Source: an uncultured Clostridia bacterium
Lineage (GTDB): Bacteria > Bacillota > Clostridia > Christensenellales > Aristaeellaceae
Assembly (NCBI GenBank): GCA_937886445.1
Contig: CALGBY010000046.1
Span: forward strand, 1-13,376
Direction of reading: 5' to 3'
DNA: 13,376 nt
Part shown: positions 1 to 6,329 of the stretch, in pieces
Layout: each line of letters opens with the position of its first letter
How positions within the stretch are numbered: position 1 is the stretch's first letter
Program-made: the position numbers and the translations under genes
Notes under the pieces: generated by a model
Told to the model about the DNA's origin: nothing
The model's database searches: none
What the model saw: the letters and a program-made list of their open reading frames with translations, nothing else

Positions 1-10
1 TAACAAAAAT

Positions 11-71
11 GTAATATTTGCAATTAATGCGTAATATTTAAATGAGATGACCCTGCGGTAGTAATATGTAG
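11..71. repeat. Short AT-rich direct repeats
   Basis: The nine-base word GTAATATTT occurs at 11-19 and again at 31-39, exactly 20 bases apart, and its first seven bases recur at 61-67. The surrounding 100 bases are very A+T-rich and hold no gene. Regularly spaced copies of a short word can be protein-binding sites, for example near the end of a mobile element, but in DNA this A+T-rich they can also arise by chance. No function is assigned. Confidence 0.3.
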
Positions 72-94
72 TATATCGACACATTCATTTTGCA

Positions 95-130
95 GTATTA
101 AGGAAAAGCCACCTCTGGTGAAGTGGCTTT
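95..130 (-). terminator. Intrinsic terminator after the recombinase-TnpV gene
   Basis: On the minus strand an eight-base stem (arms at 123-130 and 105-112, AAAGCCAC with GTGGCTTT) closes a ten-base loop and runs into the T-rich tract TTTTCCTT. It lies about 95 bases downstream of the stop codon at 225, in the right orientation to end that transcript. On the plus strand only three T residues follow the stem, so termination in that direction is less likely. Confidence 0.55.
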
Positions 131-224
131 AAAGCGATGTGCATGATGTGCTTTCGAGTAAACCGGAAAACCCAGATATATTTCTTTTTTTCAACAAAGA
201 GCAGTTTCCTGCTTGACATTCCAA

Positions 225-947
225 TCAGCAGAAAACGATTTCCATCATGATGTTCCATTCAGCGGCATCCCTGGCGTTGTTCATAAGACCGACCCAGCGC
301 ATGGTGTCATCTGCTTTCAGGGCTTCTGTGATGTTCCAGGTACGCTTGTAGCCTTCAATCAGCGTGTCGAATCTCTCATTGGCCTGCGTGTCAATCTCCC
401 GAAGGTGATCCATCAGTTTGCCCGACAGGAGAAGTCTGGAGAACAGGCCGGGACGATCATCCTCAAGATATTTCTTCCGCATGATGCCCCATTTGCCAAT
501 CGGATCCAAATTTTCCTGCTCTGGATCAAAGAGAATCGGGAAGTAATAATCTCCATGAAGTTCGCACCGCAGACCGCTATGCTCGTCAATAATGAAGGCC
601 GGGAGCCGGTCAATTTTCTCATTTGCGGCAATCAGGCGAACACTATGCAGGTCCAGTTCCTCATAAAGCTGAGCATAAGCCTTCATATTCCTCGTCAGTC
701 GCGCCATATCACGGACAATGAGGACCTTGACCTTGTCGTTCCGAATGTCTTCCATCATCTGCTGATAGGCAGGTCTGTTCATGTTGGCACCGGAGAAACC
801 GTCATCGGAATAGTGCCGCAGATTCTTGAAGTTATGCCTTCTTGCGAAGTTGGTCAGATTGTTGCGCTGCCGTCGGATGCTTTCCGGATCCAGAGTGGCG
901 GAACGTTCATACAGTGCTGTGATTTCCCTCAAATTGTTCTTATACAT
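225..947 (-). CDS. tnpV: Serine recombinase N-terminal domain fused to a TnpV domain
   Basis: This 240-residue protein joins two parts of a clostridial mobile element. Residues 1-115 resemble the N-terminal catalytic domain of large serine recombinases (TnpX-like): YER near residues 13-15, the DDGFSG segment near 48-53, and the arginine pair in ARLTR (R83, R86). Residues from about 128 to the end match the TnpV family: HGDYYFP, IGKWGIMRKKYL, LLLSGKL, ERFDTLIE, WVGLMNNAR. The recombinase's DNA-binding C-terminal half is absent. The position expected for the nucleophilic serine (two after R15) is A17, with a serine one place earlier, so strand cleavage is doubtful. TnpV has no established function. 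The start has an AAGGGAG ribosome binding site and follows the 50-residue ORF by about 30 bases, suggesting one transcript. An internal deletion that left the frame open is the simplest origin; a conserved fusion is the alternative. Confidence 0.75.
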   Translation of the reverse strand: MYKNNLREITALYERSATLDPESIRRQRNNLTNFARRHNFKNLRHYSDDGFSGANMNRPAYQQMMEDIRNDKVKVLIVRDMARLTRNMKAYAQLYEELDLHSVRLIAANEKIDRLPAFIIDEHSGLRCELHGDYYFPILFDPEQENLDPIGKWGIMRKKYLEDDRPGLFSRLLLSGKLMDHLREIDTQANERFDTLIEGYKRTWNITEALKADDTMRWVGLMNNARDAAEWNIMMEIVFC

Positions 948-977
948 TTGCGTATGCTCCCTTCTGTTCTTGTCTTC

Positions 978-1130
978 TCATTCTTCGGTATGCGGTGCGA
1001 GTAATCTGACGAAAGAATGGTAATTCGTCCATCCGTCCAGAGAATGCTCACTTGTAGGAGCGCCGCTGACTAGGAACGAAGCATTCTTATCACCGGAAGT
1101 AAGAGTGACCTTTGAGAACAGGATTACCAT
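978..1130 (-). CDS. Small 50-residue protein of unknown function
   Basis: An ATG at 1130 is preceded by a near-perfect ribosome binding site, AAAGGAGG at 1138-1145 with seven bases of spacing, and opens a 50-residue frame ending at 978. A longer frame from a TTG at 1160 exists, but that start lies upstream of the ribosome binding site and is unlikely. The product begins MVILFSKVTLTSGDKNASF, has no clear membrane segment or metal-binding motif, and has an acidic tail (HTEE). I do not recognise the family. It sits 30 bases before the recombinase-TnpV gene on the same strand, so it may be an accessory gene of the same mobile element, for instance a directionality or regulatory factor. That role is guesswork from position alone. 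Confidence 0.55.
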   Translation of the reverse strand: MVILFSKVTLTSGDKNASFLVSGAPTSEHSLDGWTNYHSFVRLLAPHTEE

Positions 1131-1143
1131 GAGTTTTCCTCCT

Positions 1144-1193
1144 TTGACGGTTGCTTTCAAGCGGATTGCTTATCAATGAACAGGTACCGTCAA
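1144..1193. promoter_or_regulatory. Perfect 8-bp inverted repeat before the small ORF
   Basis: TTGACGGT at 1144-1151 is the exact reverse complement of ACCGTCAA at 1186-1193, with 34 bases between. The proximal arm overlaps the first bases of the AAAGGAGG ribosome binding site of the 50-residue ORF, and the distal arm lies just downstream of a candidate -10 box. It could be a two-half-site operator, or an RNA hairpin against the ribosome binding site if transcription starts far enough upstream. Confidence 0.35.
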
Positions 1194-1194
1194 T

Positions 1195-1222
1195 AGTATA
1201 TTCGCGCATAGAACATTGAAAA
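1195..1222 (-). promoter_or_regulatory. Candidate promoter for the mobile-element genes
   Basis: On the minus strand TATACT (1200-1195) matches the -10 consensus at five of six positions. TTTTCA (1222-1217) lies 16 bases upstream and matches the -35 consensus at four of six. It points toward the 50-residue ORF and the recombinase-TnpV gene. Transcription would start near 1188, beside the distal arm of the inverted repeat. Confidence 0.35.
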
Positions 1223-1229
1223 ATGATGT

Positions 1230-1259
1230 TTGTGCAGGAGACACTATTTATGGTATAAT
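1230..1259 (+). promoter_or_regulatory. Extended -10 promoter for the diguanylate cyclase gene
   Basis: TGGTATAAT at 1251-1259 is a perfect TATAAT box preceded by the TGn extension, which can replace a strong -35. The -35 region is weak: TTGTGC at 1230-1235 with 18 bases of spacing. It lies about 105 bases before the start codon at 1366 and diverges from the minus-strand promoter. The leader also contains a small hairpin (arms 1320-1324 and 1332-1336) that is too weak to call a terminator. Confidence 0.45.
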
Positions 1260-1365
1260 GAAAAAGATGAGGTAGGGAAGGTTGTCCATAGCCGTTACAG
1301 CGGAGCACAGCATAATCTGGCATTAATCATGAATGCTTTAGTTTTGTAAAATAGAAGGGGATTAT

Positions 1366-2526
1366 ATGTATGGATTTGAATCAAAAATAGAATTTTGTAT
1401 ACAATATAGTGTGATTTCCGCACTATGCGTTTTTTCACTGATTTATTTCATCATTGTGACAAACCATTCGGGCGAGCATTCTTCGGAATTGCGATTTTAT
1501 AAGCTTTCCATGGGCTTTGCCGCGCTCTGCTCACTGACCGACATCCTGTACGCGCTGCGCGAAACCGAAATACTCATGATGGGAGATGCAGTCAATTACG
1601 GTGCGGAGATTCTGTATTCACTCGGCAGCATCTGCGGCGCGTACTGCTGGTTTATGTATTCGGAAAAGAAACAGCGGAAAAAGATCGCGGAATCTCCCAT
1701 GATGAGCAGACTGTGTGCTGTACCTTTTATTATCATGTGTCTGTTTACCGTAACCACACCTTTGCACGGGCTGTGCTTTTCCATCTCCGGAACTCAGTAT
1801 GTACGCGGTGTGCTGAATGTGCCTTTTACTGCCGTTTGTGTGGCGTTGATCATGGCAACCGGCATCGATGCTCTCATTTGTTCCTTCCGCAAGGAATATC
1901 ATACCAGTGCCGTTCTTTTGCGTATGCTTTTTCTTTATGCTGTGATCATCGCAGTGGTACAGGTTCTGCAAGTCCTTTTGGGGCCTATCCTACCATTCCG
2001 CAGTCTTTTCGCAACGGTAGTTTTCATGCTTATCACATTCCGCGGGATCTGTGAAACCATTACAATCGATGCGCTTTCTCATATCAACAACCGTTTTTCC
2101 TTGAACCGTGCGCTGGACCTTAGAATTTCCGGAAAGGAAAATTTTTGGCTTTTGATAATCGATATCGATGATTTTAAGCAGATCAACGATTCATACGGCC
2201 ACATCCGAGGCGACGAGGCTATTACCTATACCGCCTCGGCAATCGTTCAGGTCATCCCGCGTAATTTCTTCGCTGCACGCTACGGCGGGGACGAATTTGC
2301 CATTATAGCGATGGTAGACGATGAAGCCGTTGTCCGTTCATTAGAAGGCATGATCCAGAATGCCATTCAGGATATCACCAAAGAGAAAGGCTGCCCGTTC
2401 AACATCAGCATTACTGTTGGATACGCAAGAAGGGATGAAACCATCACCAATATTCCCGACATGATTGAAGCGGCAGATCGCGTGCTCTACGAAAAAAAGA
2501 AGAACAAAAAACTGAAAAGATGTTGA
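1366..2526 (+). CDS. Membrane-bound diguanylate cyclase (GGDEF domain)
   Basis: This 386-residue protein should make the second messenger cyclic di-GMP from two GTP at the inner face of the membrane. The N-terminal 230 residues are hydrophobic, with about six or seven predicted membrane spans (roughly 14-32, 44-64, 79-98, 115-137, 150-174, 184-205 and 208-226), probably forming a sensor of unknown ligand. The C-terminal GGDEF domain covers about 235-386. It has the metal-binding DIDDF motif (D266), N274 and D275 for substrate, and an intact signature YGGDEF at 306-311, so it looks active. The usual inhibitory RxxD site just before the signature is absent (PRNF there), so product feedback by the classical route is not expected. 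The start has GAAGGGGA with good spacing. No EAL domain is attached and no c-di-GMP receptor was seen nearby. The stop codon lies three bases from the truncated transposase. Confidence 0.88.
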   Translation: MYGFESKIEFCIQYSVISALCVFSLIYFIIVTNHSGEHSSELRFYKLSMGFAALCSLTDILYALRETEILMMGDAVNYGAEILYSLGSICGAYCWFMYSEKKQRKKIAESPMMSRLCAVPFIIMCLFTVTTPLHGLCFSISGTQYVRGVLNVPFTAVCVALIMATGIDALICSFRKEYHTSAVLLRMLFLYAVIIAVVQVLQVLLGPILPFRSLFATVVFMLITFRGICETITIDALSHINNRFSLNRALDLRISGKENFWLLIIDIDDFKQINDSYGHIRGDEAITYTASAIVQVIPRNFFAARYGGDEFAIIAMVDDEAVVRSLEGMIQNAIQDITKEKGCPFNISITVGYARRDETITNIPDMIEAADRVLYEKKKNKKLKRC

Positions 2527-3068
2527 TGATAGGTACTTTGTTCGGGATAGGCCCCCAGCACCCGGAAACGGGAATATTCGTCGATGGCTGTGTACTGAAA
2601 CAATCGCAGGGATTTATCGGCAATACAACGACGCGGGACAACTTTCACATCTATCTGGATTCTCTCTCCGGGATGCGTCATCTGTTCGTAGGGCTTTGGT
2701 TTATACTTCGTTTTCTTTGTCTCTTTCATCAGGCCCTCGCGTTTGAGTACACGGTACAGGGATTCGATCCTTCTCGTATAGCCGCGTTCCCGCAGGCGGC
2801 ACCAAAGTTCAACCATGCCGAGAGCAGGATTTCGCCTTTTCATATCGCGAATCAATTTCAGCTCTTCCGGCGTATGTTCATTGGGGTGTTTGTGGGGCCG
2901 CCTGGATTGGCAACATAGAGATTTTTCTGTGCCGTCCCATCTCTTTAGCCAGAAGTATATGAATGAACGCACCCGGTTGTACTTTCTGCTGGCCTTTCCC
3001 ACTCCGTATTTCTTCGCGTACTGTAATAATGATTGCTTATATCTCGTTTCTTGTGTTATAGTATCCAT
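2487..3068 (-). pseudogene. Truncated DDE (rve-type) transposase, IS481/IS3-like
   Basis: The 193-codon frame begins with a helix-turn-helix region (about residues 12-45), followed by a linker rich in basic residues and the start of an integrase-type catalytic domain: IQIDVKVVP with the first catalytic aspartate D140, then YTAIDEYSRFRVLGAYPEQSTY to about residue 180. The next segment of the family, with the second aspartate (usually in a TDNG motif) and the glutamate, is missing. The last 13 codons are antisense reading of the A-rich end of the diguanylate cyclase gene. Intact relatives are roughly 300 residues or more, so about 40 percent is gone and the protein cannot transpose DNA. Homology ends at about 2529, three bases from the cyclase stop codon, marking a deletion or rearrangement junction. 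IS481 is favoured over IS3 because one frame carries both the HTH and the catalytic domain; the family assignment is tentative. Confidence 0.75.
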
Positions 3069-3267
3069 GCAAAGTGAGTGTTCCTTTCTTAGTTTGATAT
3101 TGCAACTTAACTATAACGGATTTACACTTGCTTTGCATTCTTTTTTTATCCGCATTGTACAATATGTATTGTAATCCTACAACGCGTATTACAAATAAAC
3201 ATCCGTATTTCTTGAAAAACAGGAGCAGAATATAATTATCTATAGGATCAGTAATCAGAGTCAATCC
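3069..3267. other. AT-rich intergenic region beside the transposase remnant
   Basis: This stretch should contain the 5' end of the insertion sequence and the leader of the exported-protein gene. A ten-base palindrome ATTGTACAAT lies near 3154-3163, and a seven-base inverted repeat (TTGTAAT 3169-3175 with ATTACAA 3188-3194) follows. Either may be an IS terminus or a regulator site. With the other IS end missing, the terminal repeat cannot be defined. Confidence 0.3.
3212..3241 (+). promoter_or_regulatory. Candidate promoter of the exported-protein gene
   Basis: A perfect TATAAT stands at 3231-3236, and TTGAAA at 3212-3217. Their 13-base spacing is too short for a standard promoter. TTGAAA paired with TTATCT at 3236-3241 has 18 bases but a poorer -10. 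Either would give a short leader ending in the very strong GGAGGAGG ribosome binding site at 3268-3275. Confidence 0.3.
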
Positions 3268-3280
3268 GGAGGAGGAAAAC

Positions 3281-4045
3281 ATGAAAAAAGTACTTTGCAT
3301 TCTTTTAACACTGCTGATGTTCTGTGTCTATGGTGCAGCAGAAGAACAGAATATATCCATTGACTATCACGGCGAACAATGCGCTGTTGTTTTTCTACCG
3401 GACCTTACCGTGCAAAACGGAGAATGGGTGCTTGAACGGGATGGCGGAGATATCATCCAAGCCCGGATGGAGACTGTACCAGTCGGTAATCCTGCCGATC
3501 CGGACGATAAAAGATGCGTTTACAGATTGCAAATGGACGGTATAACTCCCGGCTTCTGTTATGTGACAGCAAATTTGATGAATGGCGAAGAACGAAGCTG
3601 GCAGTATAACTTTATGGTCGAGGTGGATGACGGGTTGAATGTGTTGATCCGGTATGCCGACTTGTTTCCCTGGCAGGGGGATATATCCCGGGTAAATGTG
3701 AATTACGGAATATCGAAACGCTTTACGGAAAAACAGATGGCTGCTGCTGTTGATGTTATACTGAGAAAATTTAAGGAATTCAGCGGATGTGTGCTATACA
3801 GTATCTCATATGGATCTGATGATCTTTCAGATGAATACTTTACGGAGTATTCAGTCCGTTACGGATTGAAGGATCATCTGGGCAGGGATTATGTAGACGG
3901 AATCTGTTTCCGTTCAAGCTTTCGTACCGGAATGGCAGATGACGGTTTGACCGGATTTGAGAGCAACCAGATAGAAAGCGGCTATGAATGGATACTGCTT
4001 CTTACGGAAGACGGAGAATGGGAGTATGTGACCTCGGGATACTGA
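3281..4045 (+). CDS. Exported two-domain protein, possibly chagasin-like at the N-terminus
   Basis: The 254-residue product starts with a clear signal peptide (MKKVLCILLTLLMFCVYGAA, probable cleavage after A20) and lacks a lipobox or other membrane anchor, so it should be released. Residues about 24-115 have the spacing of a beta-sandwich like the chagasin/I42 cysteine-protease inhibitors: a hydrophobic strand, LPDLTVQNGEW where that family has LP-NPTTGxxW, a turn with NPADPDD, then alternating strands ending in FMVEV. The inhibitory NPTTG loop itself is not conserved, so inhibitor function is doubtful. Residues about 125-254 resemble a C-terminal region I recall from clostridial exported proteins: FTEKQMAAAVDVILRKFKEF, a GC step, and a tail with W, I-L-L and DGEWEYVTSGY. 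The ribosome binding site GGAGGAGG is five bases before the ATG. It is flanked by remnants, not an operon. Substrate and role are unknown. Confidence 0.7.
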   Translation: MKKVLCILLTLLMFCVYGAAEEQNISIDYHGEQCAVVFLPDLTVQNGEWVLERDGGDIIQARMETVPVGNPADPDDKRCVYRLQMDGITPGFCYVTANLMNGEERSWQYNFMVEVDDGLNVLIRYADLFPWQGDISRVNVNYGISKRFTEKQMAAAVDVILRKFKEFSGCVLYSISYGSDDLSDEYFTEYSVRYGLKDHLGRDYVDGICFRSSFRTGMADDGLTGFESNQIESGYEWILLLTEDGEWEYVTSGY

Positions 4046-4065
4046 TTTTTAGGGAGATGACTGAT

Positions 4066-4422
4066 ATGAGTGAATGGTCCGCTGTAACAAAAGCAGATGA
4101 GATCATGATTCATGATAAGGTTTGCGAAAGCTGAAATTTCGATTATGCATCTAAAGAACTGATCCTTCAATTCGCCCCCGGTGGCGGATGGGATAATAAT
4201 ATGCTATACCTGAAATGTATTAATGTATACGCTACAGAGATGATTACATGCGATTTCTGGTCGCCATCACTCCGGGTATATCTACGCTTGTAATAAGTAT
4301 TCTCAAAGCAGATGGAGCCTGTCATTTCCGTCTATGCAGAAGTACGGGAAACAGTACTGCAAACACCGAACCGGAACAGTATCCTATTCTCGAAAACACA
4401 CGTATTCAAAAATACATATTAA
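4066..4422 (+). pseudogene. Possible decayed gene with in-frame stop codons
   Basis: An ATG at 4066 follows GGGAG at a plausible distance and encodes 22 residues before a TGA at 4132. The same frame then continues for 52 codons of protein-like composition (LILQFAPGGGWDNN, LKCINVYATEMITCDFWSP), meets TAA TAA at 4291-4296, and continues again for about 40 codons (MEPVISVYAEVRETVLQ) to a TAA at 4420. Three stretches in one frame separated by stops suggest an old gene of about 119 codons that has decayed. It begins 21 bases after the stop of the exported-protein gene and could once have been its partner. The family is not recognised, and a chance origin is possible. Confidence 0.3.
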
Positions 4423-4652
4423 GGTATGCACCGTGAGCCAAAGCAATCCCGAAACTGTTCTCTGCAACGCTCAGGCAGCTTCGGAATTGAAAAAGCACCT
4501 TGCACAAATGAGCAAGGTGCCATATGAAAACCTTTGGATATTTCTCGTGTCTGCTTGACAAGGGCAGTTCTGTCTCCCCCGCGCCGGACATTTATGTTTT
4601 CTATCCGCGCCCTTTGACCGGGACGCGTGTTTCTGAGGATCTATTGCCTTTA
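4423..4652. other. Convergent intergenic region
   Basis: No gene is supported here. It lies between the accessory block and the end of fhs, and holds the operon terminator plus a G+C-rich 3' untranslated stretch (about 4560-4652). The base composition of the purine operon begins within it. Short frames on both strands run through the terminator and lack ribosome binding sites. Confidence 0.5.
4485..4520 (-). terminator. Intrinsic terminator of the purine operon
   Basis: On the minus strand a perfect nine-base stem, GCACCTTGC (4520-4512) with GCAAGGTGC (4503-4495), closes an eight-base loop and is followed at once by TTTTTCAATT. It lies about 130 bases after the fhs stop codon and should end the purO-to-fhs transcript. 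On the plus strand no T tract follows, so it is one-directional. Confidence 0.85.
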
Positions 4653-6329
4653 TCAGAACAGTCCCGTGATCCTTCCGTCATCATCCACATCGATCTTTTC
4701 CGCCGCGGGCACCCTGGGCAGGCCGGGCATCGTCATGATATCCCCGGTCAGCACCACGATGAAGCCCGCACCGGCGGAGACCTTCACATTCCGTACCGTT
4801 ACGGTGAAGTGCTCGGGCGCGCCGAGCTTCGCGGGATCATCCGAGAAGGAATACTGGGTCTTGGCGATGCAGACGGGCAGCTTGTCAAAGCCGAGCGCGG
4901 TAAGCCGTTCGATCTGCTTTTTGGCCGCGGGCAGAACGCTGATGCCGTCTCCGCCGTATACCTTTGTCACCACCGCGGCGATCTTGTTTTCAATGGTATC
5001 CTCCGCGTCGTAGGAAAAGGTGAAATCACCCTTTTCCTCCTCGCAAAGGCGCACCACCTCGCGGGCAAGCTCCTCGCCGCCCTTTCCGCCGTCCGCCCAC
5101 ACGGTGGACAGCTTCGTATTGACGCCCAGCTCCCTGCACTTTTCAATGATGAATTCGATCTCCCTGTCGGTATCCGTGGGGAAGCGGTTCACCGCCACCA
5201 CGCAGGGAAGGCGATACACATTTTTGATATTGCCAACATGGCGCAGAAGGTTGGGAATGCCCTTTTCCAACGCGTCAAGATCTTCCTTATCAAGCTGTTT
5301 TTTGTCAAGGCCGCCGTGCATCTTGAGCGCCCGTACCGTTGCCACGATCACCACGGCATCCGGGGTAAGCCCCGCCATGCGGCACTTGATATCCAGGAAT
5401 TTTTCCGCGCCCAGGTCCGCGCCGAAGCCGGCCTCGGTAACGGTATAATCTCCCATCTTGAGCGCCATGCGGGTCGCCATCACGCTGTTGCAGCCATGGG
5501 CGATGTTGGCAAAGGGGCCGCCGTGTACAAAGGCGGGAGTGCCCTCCAGCGTCTGCACAAGGTTGGGCTTCAGGGCGTCCTTAAGGAGGGCCGCCATCGC
5601 GCCCACCGCCTTGAGATCGCCCGCGGTAACGGGCTTGTCATCATAGGTATAGCCCACAATGATGCGGCTGAGGCGCTGCTTGAGGTCGCTTATGGAGGAG
5701 GAAAGGCAGAACACGGCCATGATCTCGCTGGCAACGGTGATGTCAAAGCCATCCTCGCGCGGAACGCCGTTCGCCTTGCCACCCATGCCGTCCACGATAA
5801 AGCGAAGCTGGCGGTCGTTCATATCCACACAGCGCTTCCATGTGATCCTTCTCGGGTCGATATTCAGGGCGTTTCCCTGCTGGATGTGGTTGTCCAGCAT
5901 GGCGGCAAGCAGGTTATTGGCCGCGCCGATCGCATGGAAATCTCCCGTAAAATGAAGGTTGATATCCTCCATCGGCACCACCTGGGCATAGCCGCCGCCG
6001 GCGGCTCCGCCCTTCACGCCGAATACGGGGCCGAGAGAGGGCTCGCGAAGAGCCACCGTAACATCCTTCCCCAGCCGCGCGAGGCCGTCCGCCAGGCCGA
6101 TGGTGGTGGTGGTTTTTCCCTCGCCCGCGGGGGTGGGGGTAATGGCCGTCACAAGGATCAGCTTTCCGTCGGAACGGTCGCTTTCCTTAATCAATGCGGG
6201 ATCGATCTTTGCCTTATACTTGCCGTAAAATTCCACATATTTTTCATCAACATGCGCTTTTTCGGCGATCTTCGCAATGTGTTTCATTTCGCACTTCTGG
6301 GCGATCTCGATATCGGTCAGATAAGACAT
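4653..6329 (-). CDS. fhs: Formate--tetrahydrofolate ligase
   Basis: This cytoplasmic enzyme joins formate to tetrahydrofolate with ATP, giving 10-formyl-tetrahydrofolate for purine synthesis and, in acetogens, for the methyl branch of the Wood-Ljungdahl pathway. The sequence is full length (558 residues, family about 556). It shows the nucleotide-binding loop PTPAGEGKTTTT (about 65-76), the conserved EPSLGPVFGVKGGAAGGG and NLHFTGDFHAI segments, and TEAGFGADLGAEKF further on. The chosen start is the ATG at 6329: AGGAGG lies eight bases before it, whereas the ATG at 6335 (MRM...) is only two bases from it. It begins 22 bases after purL and is the last gene of the operon. Placed with an AICAR transformylase, it likely serves to feed one-carbon units to the purine pathway; a separate acetogenic role cannot be judged from this window. 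Confidence 0.96.
   Translation of the reverse strand: MSYLTDIEIAQKCEMKHIAKIAEKAHVDEKYVEFYGKYKAKIDPALIKESDRSDGKLILVTAITPTPAGEGKTTTTIGLADGLARLGKDVTVALREPSLGPVFGVKGGAAGGGYAQVVPMEDINLHFTGDFHAIGAANNLLAAMLDNHIQQGNALNIDPRRITWKRCVDMNDRQLRFIVDGMGGKANGVPREDGFDITVASEIMAVFCLSSSISDLKQRLSRIIVGYTYDDKPVTAGDLKAVGAMAALLKDALKPNLVQTLEGTPAFVHGGPFANIAHGCNSVMATRMALKMGDYTVTEAGFGADLGAEKFLDIKCRMAGLTPDAVVIVATVRALKMHGGLDKKQLDKEDLDALEKGIPNLLRHVGNIKNVYRLPCVVAVNRFPTDTDREIEFIIEKCRELGVNTKLSTVWADGGKGGEELAREVVRLCEEEKGDFTFSYDAEDTIENKIAAVVTKVYGGDGISVLPAAKKQIERLTALGFDKLPVCIAKTQYSFSDDPAKLGAPEHFTVTVRNVKVSAGAGFIVVLTGDIMTMPGLPRVPAAEKIDVDDDGRITGLF

Noticed and set aside
213..1004. A 263-codon plus-strand frame opposite the recombinase-TnpV gene
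   Set aside because: The minus strand matches two known families and has a ribosome binding site. The plus-strand product shows no family pattern.
1090..1323. A 77-codon minus-strand frame overlapping the promoter region
   Set aside because: It has no ribosome binding site and overlaps the better-supported 50-residue ORF and the divergent promoters.
1261..1365. A riboswitch in the leader of the diguanylate cyclase gene
   Set aside because: The leader shows only a five-base hairpin and none of the conserved words of the c-di-GMP riboswitches that I know.
4132..4134. TGA at 4132 as a recoded (selenocysteine) codon
   Set aside because: The frame has further TAA stops downstream and no selenocysteine insertion hairpin was seen after the TGA, so decay is the simpler reading.
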